Origin: Victivallales bacterium
GTDB taxonomy: Bacteria > Verrucomicrobiota > Lentisphaeria > Oligosphaerales > Lenti-02
Length of the DNA stretch: 5,646 nucleotides
NCBI GenBank assembly: GCA_018648945.1
Contig: JABGQJ010000522.1
Coordinates: 1 to 5,646, forward strand
Direction: 5' to 3'
Made by a program: the position numbers and the translations under genes. Below are positions 1-5,646 of the stretch, in pieces. How positions within the stretch are numbered: position 1 is the first letter of the stretch; every line of letters starts with the position of its first letter. Below the pieces are notes generated by a model. The model was given only the letters and a program-made list of their open reading frames with translations, had not been told where the DNA came from and did no database searches.

Positions 1-138
1 GAACTGAAAGCGGCCGGCACCCCGATTCCCACGAACGACGTCTGGATCGCGGCGCTCTGCCGGGAGCATCGGCTGCCACTCGTGAGTCGTGACTCCCACT
101 TCGCGGCGGTCTCGGCCCTGCGCCGCGTCGTGTGGTAA
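1..138 (+). CDS. PIN-domain ribonuclease, VapC-like toxin (C-terminal fragment)
   Basis: Reading frame 1 is open from the first base to a TAA at 136-138 and gives the last 45 residues of a protein that begins upstream of the window. The fragment matches the C-terminal half of PIN domains of the VapC toxin type. It has the 'IPTNDVWIAA' block (Asp13 of the fragment) followed by 'LPLVSRDSHF' (Asp31), and it ends in the usual short 'V-V-W' tail. These two aspartates correspond to the late acidic residues of the PIN metal site, which binds Mg/Mn for RNA cleavage. VapC proteins normally act as the toxin of a VapBC pair, cleaving tRNA or rRNA until held by the VapB antitoxin. The antitoxin gene usually lies just upstream, so it would be outside this window and its presence cannot be confirmed. 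The gene converges on the minus-strand operon and is probably unrelated to it. A solitary PIN protein is the alternative. Confidence 0.85.
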   Translation, partial: ELKAAGTPIPTNDVWIAALCREHRLPLVSRDSHFAAVSALRRVVW

Positions 139-205
139 CGCATGGGCGAGTGCCGCTCAGGCCAAGACCAGTGGCGCTACGCCCTTGCCTGCTACGCCAA
201 GTCCC
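139..205. other. Convergent intergenic gap, no clear terminator
   Basis: These 67 bases separate the 3' ends of the PIN gene and the sulfatase gene. A small GGCG-CTA-CGCC hairpin can form at 173-183. The same left arm could instead pair with CGCCA at 195-199. Neither stem is followed by a T-run on either strand, so an intrinsic terminator is not supported. The 8-base word GCTACGCC occurs twice (176-183 and 191-198). No other signal is seen. Confidence 0.5.
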
Positions 206-1684
206 TCACTCCGGGGGTTCGGCAACATCCGGCCCCGTCGTGTGATGCAAGCCGCGGAACAGCCCAAGGAGATCACGGGCCAGATCGGGGGAGTCTGCCT
301 GTAGATTGGCCCGGTCAAACAAGGGGCGGTAGCCGCTCGAATGGTTGAGGAACAGGGCCAGACGCTGGCGGAGGTCCTCCGCAATGCTGGGCGCAGATTC
401 AATCAGGTTGCGCTGCTCGCCAGGGTCGGCATCCAGGTCGTAGAGATGCTCGTGTGTGCCCTGCCGGAAATACTTGTGATCGGCCCCGCGGATCATGTAG
501 GATGGGTCGCCGGACCCACTCCAGAACTCGCTCACCGCGATCTCACGGTGTGCCGTCGCCGCACCCGTTGCCACAGGCAGCAGCGAACGTCCGCAACACC
601 ATGGCGAGACTCGGCCTCCCACGGCCTCCACGACCGTTGGATAGACATCGATGAGTTCCGCCAAGGCGCGCGTCCGTTGCCCAGCTGCCACCCGGCTTGG
701 CCAGCGGACGAAGAGCGGAATCCGCGCGGACTCCTCCCAGAACTGGCACTTGCTGAACCGTCCGTGCGCGCCCAACATCTCGCCGTGGTCGGAGGTGAAG
801 ACGACGAGGGTGTTGTCCATGTCCCAGCACCGCTCGCAGGCAGCGAGAATGCGCCCGCACCAATCGTCGATGAGCGCGAGCTTCCCGTAGTAGTTGGCAC
901 GCAGGGCGCGGACATCGTCGCGGGTGAAGATGCGTCCCCCGAAGGTCAACTCGGCGGGGACGGTCTCGGGCAGGACCACATCGGCGGGGTCCACCATGGT
1001 CGCATAGTCGCCGGGGGCATTGAAGGGGGGATGGGGACCGGGGAAGCTGACGGTGAGGCAGAGCGGCTCTTCATCCGTATGCCCTTCGATGATCTTGATT
1101 GCCTCCTGGGCGGCCACAGCATCTGGCTGGAAGTCGGCGGGGGTCAGGCTTGGGACGATGGCGTACTGCCCCGCCTGCATCTGGAGCGCCATGTCGCGCA
1201 GGAAGGTGTCGAGGAGGCCGTGGGAGCGCAGGTGATCGGTGTAGGGCGAGCCCTGGAAGGCGGCCAGGTAGGTGCCGGGAATATCCACGGTCGTGTCCAG
1301 GCCGATGGCCTGGAAGTAGCCCTTGTGCTCTCGCGTATGCTCGCCCCAGGCGGGGTTGAACCAGTGAGTCTTGCCCACATACGCGGTGTGGTAGCCTGCG
1401 GCCTGGACGTCGCGGTAGAAGCCGCCAAGCCGCGCGGGGAATGCTTCGTCAATGAAGTTCGTCCAGTAGCCATGCTGATGTGGATACAGGCCGCTGATAA
1501 GGGAGCAGCGCCCCGGCATGCAGACCGGCCCCACCGAGTAGGCGCAGTCGAAGACCGTACCCTCGGCGGCCAACCGGTCCAGATTCGGCGTGACCCCGGC
1601 CGGATCGCCAGCCCACCCGCCAAAACGGGGGTTGAGCTGGTCCACCAGGAGGACGAGCACGTTCGGACGCTGGGTCTCGGGCAT
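206..1684 (-). CDS. Sulfatase (formylglycine type, alkaline phosphatase superfamily)
   Basis: This 492-residue protein has the full sulfatase layout. The N-terminal strand 'NVLVLLVDQ' carries metal ligand Asp15 with Gln16 in place of a second Asp. It is followed by 'TPNLDRLAAEG' (32-42) and the modification site Cys55-Met-Pro-Gly-Arg59, then 'SGLYPHQHG' (64-72). Further family markers are 'GKTHW' (Lys105, His107), 'GPHPPF' (His218), and 'TSDHGEMLG' (Asp299, His300) followed by Lys312 in 'FSKCQFWEESARIP'. The C-terminal subdomain includes 'HLYDLDADPGEQRNL' (413-427). In this family Cys55 is converted to formylglycine, which attacks a sulfate ester. The core CxPxR is intact, but Gly replaces the usual Ser/Ala at the fourth position. 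The length is normal. There is no signal peptide: the first beta strand begins at residue 8, so a cytoplasmic enzyme is likely unless export is unusual. It begins 3 bases after the methyltransferase stop and is the last gene of the unit. The substrate is unknown; aryl, choline or sugar sulfate, or a phosphonate/phosphate ester, are possible in this superfamily. Confidence 0.93.
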   Translation of the reverse strand: MPETQRPNVLVLLVDQLNPRFGGWAGDPAGVTPNLDRLAAEGTVFDCAYSVGPVCMPGRCSLISGLYPHQHGYWTNFIDEAFPARLGGFYRDVQAAGYHTAYVGKTHWFNPAWGEHTREHKGYFQAIGLDTTVDIPGTYLAAFQGSPYTDHLRSHGLLDTFLRDMALQMQAGQYAIVPSLTPADFQPDAVAAQEAIKIIEGHTDEEPLCLTVSFPGPHPPFNAPGDYATMVDPADVVLPETVPAELTFGGRIFTRDDVRALRANYYGKLALIDDWCGRILAACERCWDMDNTLVVFTSDHGEMLGAHGRFSKCQFWEESARIPLFVRWPSRVAAGQRTRALAELIDVYPTVVEAVGGRVSPWCCGRSLLPVATGAATAHREIAVSEFWSGSGDPSYMIRGADHKYFRQGTHEHLYDLDADPGEQRNLIESAPSIAEDLRQRLALFLNHSSGYRPLFDRANLQADSPDLARDLLGLFRGLHHTTGPDVAEPPE

Positions 1685-1687
1685 GGC

Positions 1688-2635
1688 TCAGCAGTCTCCA
1701 GATGGTTCGGGGCTGTCTGCGGGACGCAGAGCAGCAGGCACTGAAACAGCCGTCTCAGCCACTACGGTCAGGCGGGCGTACCAATCGCCCTCGACCGGCA
1801 CACGGTCACCGTTCGGCTCGGCAATGGCTTCGTAGAGAACCGCCATTTCCGCTCTGCCGAAGGGAGAATCCGCGTAGATCCGGGCAATGTCGACCTCGTC
1901 GAAGTAGTTCCTTGCCACCTGTCTTCCCTGCCTCTTCCAGAAGGCCTCCAGAGCCTGGATGCTGGCCGAGCCAGGCCTGTAGACGTCCGTGCTGTCGAGG
2001 AGGCAGCCCCCTGCCGTCAGCACCCGGTGTATCTCGGAGATCCCGGTCGGGATCATGTCCCCGTCCATGTTCCCCAACCCGAAGTAGGAGGCCACCAGGG
2101 GAACCGAACCGCCCCGAAAAGGCATGGTGGCAATGTCAGCGGCGATGTAGCTGACCCGGTGGACACTGCCCCGCTGCGTCACCTTCAGCCGATCCCTCGC
2201 CAAGACTGGGAAGCTCAAATCCAGGCAGACGATGGTAGATGGCTGGTAGGTGTACCCCTCAAGCAAAGCGAGGAGGAACATCCCGCGCCCCGTGCCAACG
2301 TCGAGAATACAGTCCGGCTTCCTCGCGTTGATGCGGCTGATGAGATCCTGGAAGGCCGACCGCTCCTGCGCGAGTTGGCGAGGGGTTTTGCCCTCCTCTA
2401 TCCGCCGATCGAGCTCTTCGTAGTCCTGCTTCGCATAGACTGCCGACCACGTGTTGCTCTTCTGCTGCTCCTGACTGCCGAAGTCCGCGACGCCCTGCCT
2501 GATCACGAATGAGTGCCCGTTCCCACACGCCAACTGCCCCGAGAGGATCTCGTTGGCCTCCCGGTCCTCAACCGCGAGTCCCAAGCCTGCTTGGCAGATT
2601 GGGCACGCCAGATACTCCAGGATGGCTTCGTACAT
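1688..2635 (-). CDS. SAM-dependent methyltransferase with N-terminal Trm112/RlmA-like zinc ribbon
   Basis: This 315-residue protein has two parts. Residues 1-53 form a zinc ribbon of the Trm112 or RlmA type, with Cys11-Pro-Ile-Cys14, Cys37-Gly-Asn-Gly-His41, and then 'SFVIRQGVADF'. The ligand pattern CxxC...CxxxH is the one I recall for the zinc site of the 23S rRNA methyltransferase RlmA, but here the two halves are about 10 residues further apart. Residues about 90-220 form a class I Rossmann methyltransferase. Motif I is 'ILDVGTGRG' (110-118), the acidic residue after strand 2 is in 'VCLDLS' (Asp139), 'AADIATMPF' (165-173) is the adenine-contacting region, and 'EIHRVLTAGG' (201-210) is the familiar post-motif helix-turn. 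The region from about 220 to 290 probably forms a substrate cap. The substrate is not predictable; rRNA, a small molecule or a glycan are all possible. The start is supported by a strong GGAGG seven bases upstream. The gene sits 25 bases after the transporter and 3 bases before the sulfatase. Confidence 0.88.
   Translation of the reverse strand: MYEAILEYLACPICQAGLGLAVEDREANEILSGQLACGNGHSFVIRQGVADFGSQEQQKSNTWSAVYAKQDYEELDRRIEEGKTPRQLAQERSAFQDLISRINARKPDCILDVGTGRGMFLLALLEGYTYQPSTIVCLDLSFPVLARDRLKVTQRGSVHRVSYIAADIATMPFRGGSVPLVASYFGLGNMDGDMIPTGISEIHRVLTAGGCLLDSTDVYRPGSASIQALEAFWKRQGRQVARNYFDEVDIARIYADSPFGRAEMAVLYEAIAEPNGDRVPVEGDWYARLTVVAETAVSVPAALRPADSPEPSGDC
1695..1699 (-). promoter_or_regulatory. 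Ribosome binding site of the sulfatase gene
   Basis: GGAGA on the minus strand lies 10 bases before the ATG at 1682-1684, inside the last codons of the methyltransferase gene. The spacing is slightly long. The site supports the chosen start, and its position suggests translational coupling between the two genes. Confidence 0.5.
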
Positions 2636-2642
2636 GCGATGC

Positions 2643-2648
2643 CCTCCA
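2643..2648 (-). promoter_or_regulatory. Ribosome binding site of the methyltransferase gene
   Basis: TGGAGG on the minus strand ends 7 bases before the ATG at 2633-2635, in the 25-base gap after the transporter stop codon. It is the best Shine-Dalgarno match I found in the window and fixes the start so that the zinc-ribbon domain is included. Confidence 0.75.
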
Positions 2649-2660
2649 GCTACACCACGT

Positions 2661-3911
2661 CTATATCAGAAACCCCACGACGATGCCGGTCATGCAGGTG
2701 GCCATGGTGCCGGCAAGGAGGCTGCGGAAACCGAGGGCAGCGATCTCGGCACGGCGGTCGGGGGCCATGGTGGAAAGCCCAGCGATCATGATGCCGACGC
2801 TGCCGGGGTTCGCGAAGCCACACATGGCGTAGGTCATGATGGTGGTGGCGCGCGCGCTCATGGCGCCCGGGCCGAGCTGCCCGAGCTGGTTGTAGGCGAG
2901 CAGTTCGTTGAGCACAGTCTTGGTGCCCATGAGTTCGCCCGAGGTCATCGCGTCGGCGGCAGGCACACCCATCAGCCAGGCAACGGGAGCCATGACCCAA
3001 CCGAAGATACGGGTCAGAACCAGGGGTTCGCCACTCACATCCGGAAGCAACCCCAGCCCGATGTCGACCAGATGCACGAGCCCGATCAGCACGATCATCA
3101 TGGCGACAATATTCAGGAGGAGCTTGAGGCCCGCCGCCGTGCCCTGGGTGATGGCATCCATGGAGCCACTGTAGGGCGATGGCAGATCCACCTTCTCGAC
3201 AGCGACATCTGGTGCCTCGGGGATCATCATGCGGGCAACGACGATCGCCGCCGGGGCACTGATGATCGAGGCGGTGAGGAGATGCCCGGCCGCATCCGGC
3301 AGTACACCTTCAAGGAAGAGCGCGTAGAGCCCCAATACGGTGCCCGCGATGGTTGCCATGCCGGTGACCATGACCGTGAACAGGGCGCTGCGGCTCAGGT
3401 CCTTCACGTAGTGCTGGACCAGCAGGGGGGCCTCCACCATGCCGATGAAGATGTTGGCCGAGACGCCGACGCCCTCGGCCCCGCCGATGCCCATGGTCTT
3501 GCGCAGCAACAGGGAGAACAAGCCAACGATTCGCTGCATGATCCCCCAATGAAACAACAGCGCCGAAAGCGCGCTGACCAGCAGCACCAGAGGCAACGCC
3601 TGGGTGGCGAAGATAAACATCCCCCCTGGATTGGTCACCGCGAAGGGGGCGTCGCCCCCGCCCACGTAGCCAAAGAGCACGGAAGTCCCGGCCTGAGTTG
3701 CCTCTGCCAAGGCACCCACCATGCGACCCAAATAGGTAAACCCGACTCGGAACATGGGCAGGCGCAAAAGCAGCACGGCCAGCACCAGTTGCAGGCCAAC
3801 CCCGATCCCGACCATGCGCCAGGGGATCCGCTTCCGGTCCTCGCTCAGCCACCAGGCCAGGGCGAGGAGCACGGCCAAACCAAGCAACCCCTGGAGATAG
3901 ACAGGATGCAT
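2661..3911 (-). CDS. Concentrative nucleoside transporter (NupC/CNT family)
   Basis: This complete 416-residue inner-membrane protein matches the bacterial CNT length and domain order. Hydrophobic helices at about 8-22 and 34-51 make the N-terminal domain, a gate-like region follows at about 95-200, and the C-terminal transport domain runs from about 205 to 416. Diagnostic sequences are 'GMVEAPLLV' in hairpin 1 (157-165, Glu160), 'GTKTVLNELLAY' (329-340, Asn335, Glu336) and 'CGFANPGSVG' (364-373, Asn368, Ser371). In the Vibrio cholerae CNT structure, the equivalents of Glu336, Asn368 and Ser371 bind ribose, so nucleoside recognition is likely retained. The hairpin-1 Gln-Thr pair that contacts the base there is Met158-Val159 here, which may change base specificity. 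CNT proteins import nucleosides with Na+ or H+. The start follows the upstream stop by 9 bases and has only a weak GAGA, so coupled translation is likely. The exact substrate and coupling ion cannot be read from the sequence. Confidence 0.95.
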   Translation of the reverse strand: MHPVYLQGLLGLAVLLALAWWLSEDRKRIPWRMVGIGVGLQLVLAVLLLRLPMFRVGFTYLGRMVGALAEATQAGTSVLFGYVGGGDAPFAVTNPGGMFIFATQALPLVLLVSALSALLFHWGIMQRIVGLFSLLLRKTMGIGGAEGVGVSANIFIGMVEAPLLVQHYVKDLSRSALFTVMVTGMATIAGTVLGLYALFLEGVLPDAAGHLLTASIISAPAAIVVARMMIPEAPDVAVEKVDLPSPYSGSMDAITQGTAAGLKLLLNIVAMMIVLIGLVHLVDIGLGLLPDVSGEPLVLTRIFGWVMAPVAWLMGVPAADAMTSGELMGTKTVLNELLAYNQLGQLGPGAMSARATTIMTYAMCGFANPGSVGIMIAGLSTMAPDRRAEIAALGFRSLLAGTMATCMTGIVVGFLI

Positions 3912-3920
3912 CGCCGGTCT

Positions 3921-5646
3921 CTACTTGCTGATGGTGAGAAGGGCGCGGGGATCGCGGGCGAGGAAGGGAGGAATGCCACGCAGGTCCACGAAGTTGTCCT
4001 CGTAGGTCGTGCCGCTGGGCTTGGTCAGGCGCAGACGCCAGACTTGATCCTCAGCGGGCGGAGCCTGCTCCGGCGCGCACATCTCGGGCAAGGTGATGTT
4101 GTCCTTTTCCCAGACCTGCTTGCCGGTGGGATCGAAGACGCTCGCCTTGATCGCCTCGCCCGCACCCTGGCCGTAGATGAACACACCAAATTCCTTGGTC
4201 CCTGCGGGCACGAGGAAATAGAGGTCGCCAGCAGCACCAATGAAGCCGATCGCGCTGTTCTCGCTGGAGACAACTACGGGGTGGGACACGCCCGTGATCG
4301 CCATGCGGTTGGCCCCGCACTTGAGAGGCAGGTGATAGACGCCGGTCTCGGAAGCAACGAAGGAGACCTCCCCAGCGGCCTGGAATGGCACAGCGCCCGC
4401 ATTGACCTTCTTGCCCGAAGGCGCGATAGCGACCACCTTCAGGGGTTTGCCCCCATACTTGCCCACTTGGGTGTGTTTCACGCGCAGGGCCACGGTCTCG
4501 CCCTGCTTCGCATACACCGCGTAGGTCCCCGCCTTGCGCAGGTAGTAGTCATTCCTCGCGACGGGCACGTTCGGCACCCGCATAGCAGGGACGAGAGTCT
4601 TGCCGGTCAGGTCCAGGGGTGGGACCTGCTTGTAGCTGCGCGGGGGGAACGCCTTGCTCAGCCACGCCTTGGTAAGGACGATGGTCTCCTCTTTGCCGCC
4701 GCGCTTGATCAGGAAGGTGCCCTTCAGGCTCTCGACACCGGTGCCGCCGATCCAGTCCTCATAGCCGAACACGGGGCGCTCGACCGGATCGATCACGGTC
4801 ATGTTCCCGAAGTCCACGCCGCCCACGGACCGTCGATTGCCGGCTTGCGAACGAACAACAATGGGAGCGATGCCCGGCTGCGCCAGCGCGGGGGAATCCA
4901 CAACACAGTTTTCGAACACGACCGCCGCCCCATCCGCAGGCTTCCGGTCGATGCTCACGGATGTCCCCTTCGATCCCTCGAACCGGCAGTCCACCACCTC
5001 GACCTTGCCGCCAACCGTCTTGTCCTTGTCGTTCCCGGTAATGAACACGAAGTCGCTTCGGTTGCCGTTGCGAGAGATGCAGTTCTCCAGCCGGACGGAG
5101 ACCGGAGCGGAGTCGGTATGCAGGTTGGGCAGGTAGAAGACGTAGCCCACGCCATGGTTGTTCTCGGCCACGCAATTGCGCATCACGCAGTTGACGACCT
5201 GCTCGCTGGGGTGATTGGGTTCGAAGTCGATGCCCGCCGCCGGAGGCGTGCCACCCGTGTCCTTCATGACCACGTTCTCGATGAGCAGGTTGCGGGCAGT
5301 GATGACACTGATGCCTTGGCGGTAGTTGCGGTCGCAGATGACGTCCTTGATGACGATGTTCTCGTTGGTCACGCCGCGTTTGGAGACGCCCAGGTAGATG
5401 CCATCGCCGCCACTCAGGGCGAGGGTCAGCCCGCTCACCGTCACGTTCTTTGCGCTCCGAATGGAGAGCACGTGGCGCCACTCGGCCTTCTTGTAGAGCT
5501 TGGGGTTGTCGTAGTCGGCCCGGTGCATACGCAGGATCGCGCCATTGCCGATCAGTTCCACATCGTGCTTCAGGCTGACCGTGAAGAGGGAGTCGTTGCC
5601 GCCCTTGAACTCCCCTTTCTTGGCTTCGACGATGACTCCCTTCTCG
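3921..5646 (-). CDS. Right-handed beta-helix protein with C-terminal beta-rich domains (N-terminus missing)
   Basis: The frame is open from a TAG at 3921-3923 to the right edge and gives about 574 residues. A GTG at 5559-5561 could be taken as a start, but 28 further in-frame codons upstream read like helix sequence ('VELIGNGAIL' continues a preceding strand), so the true start is almost certainly beyond the window. Roughly 5460 down to 4770 encodes irregular parallel beta-helix coils, each with short beta strands ending in Asn/Cys/Gly turns: 'NVTVSGLTLAL', 'NIVIKDVICDRN', 'NLLIENVVMKD', 'VVNCVMRNCVAENN', 'VRLENCISRNGN', 'VEVVDCRFEGS' and 'VVFENCVVDS'. Two blocks recur in pectate-lyase-like proteins: 'NYRQGISV' (near 5305-5330) and 'GIDFEPN' (5214-5234). 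The last ~220 residues are not helix-like and appear to hold two beta-sandwich-type modules, the second starting near 'GAAGDLYFLVPAGT' and recalling pre-peptidase C-terminal domains. The family includes polysaccharide lyases, hydrolases and epimerases, but no catalytic set can be assigned. Secretion is expected, but the signal peptide is not visible. It is the first visible gene of the operon. Confidence 0.85.
   Translation of the reverse strand, partial: EKGVIVEAKKGEFKGGNDSLFTVSLKHDVELIGNGAILRMHRADYDNPKLYKKAEWRHVLSIRSAKNVTVSGLTLALSGGDGIYLGVSKRGVTNENIVIKDVICDRNYRQGISVITARNLLIENVVMKDTGGTPPAAGIDFEPNHPSEQVVNCVMRNCVAENNHGVGYVFYLPNLHTDSAPVSVRLENCISRNGNRSDFVFITGNDKDKTVGGKVEVVDCRFEGSKGTSVSIDRKPADGAAVVFENCVVDSPALAQPGIAPIVVRSQAGNRRSVGGVDFGNMTVIDPVERPVFGYEDWIGGTGVESLKGTFLIKRGGKEETIVLTKAWLSKAFPPRSYKQVPPLDLTGKTLVPAMRVPNVPVARNDYYLRKAGTYAVYAKQGETVALRVKHTQVGKYGGKPLKVVAIAPSGKKVNAGAVPFQAAGEVSFVASETGVYHLPLKCGANRMAITGVSHPVVVSSENSAIGFIGAAGDLYFLVPAGTKEFGVFIYGQGAGEAIKASVFDPTGKQVWEKDNITLPEMCAPEQAPPAEDQVWRLRLTKPSGTTYEDNFVDLRGIPPFLARDPRALLTISK

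Noticed and set aside
172..199. Inverted repeat between the convergent genes as a bidirectional terminator
   Set aside because: The stem is only 4-5 base pairs, alternative pairings compete, and no T-run follows on either strand.
341..1744. Long 467-codon open frame on the plus strand opposite the sulfatase
   Set aside because: It is antisense to a gene with clear sulfatase motifs, its translation shows no recognisable domain, and long antisense frames are expected in GC-rich coding DNA.
2027..2512. 161-codon plus-strand open frame opposite the methyltransferase
   Set aside because: It is an antisense shadow of the methyltransferase gene, with no domain-like sequence and no independent ribosome binding site noted.
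4759..5481. 240-codon minus-strand frame inside the beta-helix gene
   Set aside because: It is an out-of-frame shadow of the same strand, rich in Arg, Gly and His, while the main frame gives clear beta-helix coils.
5559..5561. GTG as the start codon of the beta-helix gene
   Set aside because: The frame continues open to the window edge, and the upstream 28 codons fit the helix pattern, so this is an internal Val codon and the gene is cut by the edge.

Overview
The window is GC-rich bacterial DNA with tightly packed genes. It is mostly one minus-strand transcription unit, with the tail of an unrelated plus-strand gene at the left edge. The gene mix is a sulfatase of the alkaline phosphatase fold, a right-handed beta-helix protein with appended beta-rich domains, a concentrative nucleoside transporter and a PIN-domain toxin. 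That mix would suit a polysaccharide-using environmental bacterium such as a planctomycete, armatimonadete or relative. The lineage is inferred from gene content only; no rRNA or other marker gene is present.

Layout from left to right: (1) 1-138, plus strand: the last 45 codons of a VapC-like PIN-domain ribonuclease whose start lies outside the window. (2) 139-205: a short convergent intergenic gap with no convincing terminator. (3) 206-1684, minus: a sulfatase with a CxPxR formylglycine site and no signal peptide. (4) 1688-2635, minus: a SAM-dependent methyltransferase with an N-terminal Trm112/RlmA-like zinc ribbon. (5) 2661-3911, minus: a complete NupC/CNT-family nucleoside transporter. 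(6) 3921 to the right edge, minus: a large beta-helix protein whose N-terminus, including any signal peptide, lies outside the window.

On the minus strand the transcription order is beta-helix protein, transporter, methyltransferase, sulfatase. The gaps are only 9, 25 and 3 bases, which strongly suggests one polycistronic mRNA whose promoter lies beyond the right edge. How the four products cooperate is not evident. A conservative reading is that an extracellular carbohydrate-binding or carbohydrate-cleaving beta-helix protein and a sulfatase serve glycan breakdown, while the transporter salvages nucleosides and the methyltransferase acts on an unknown RNA or small molecule. No CRISPR array, insertion sequence, tRNA, rRNA or phage element was seen. 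No clear case for a new biological system was found; the most unusual points are the operon composition and the variant active-site motifs in the transporter and sulfatase.
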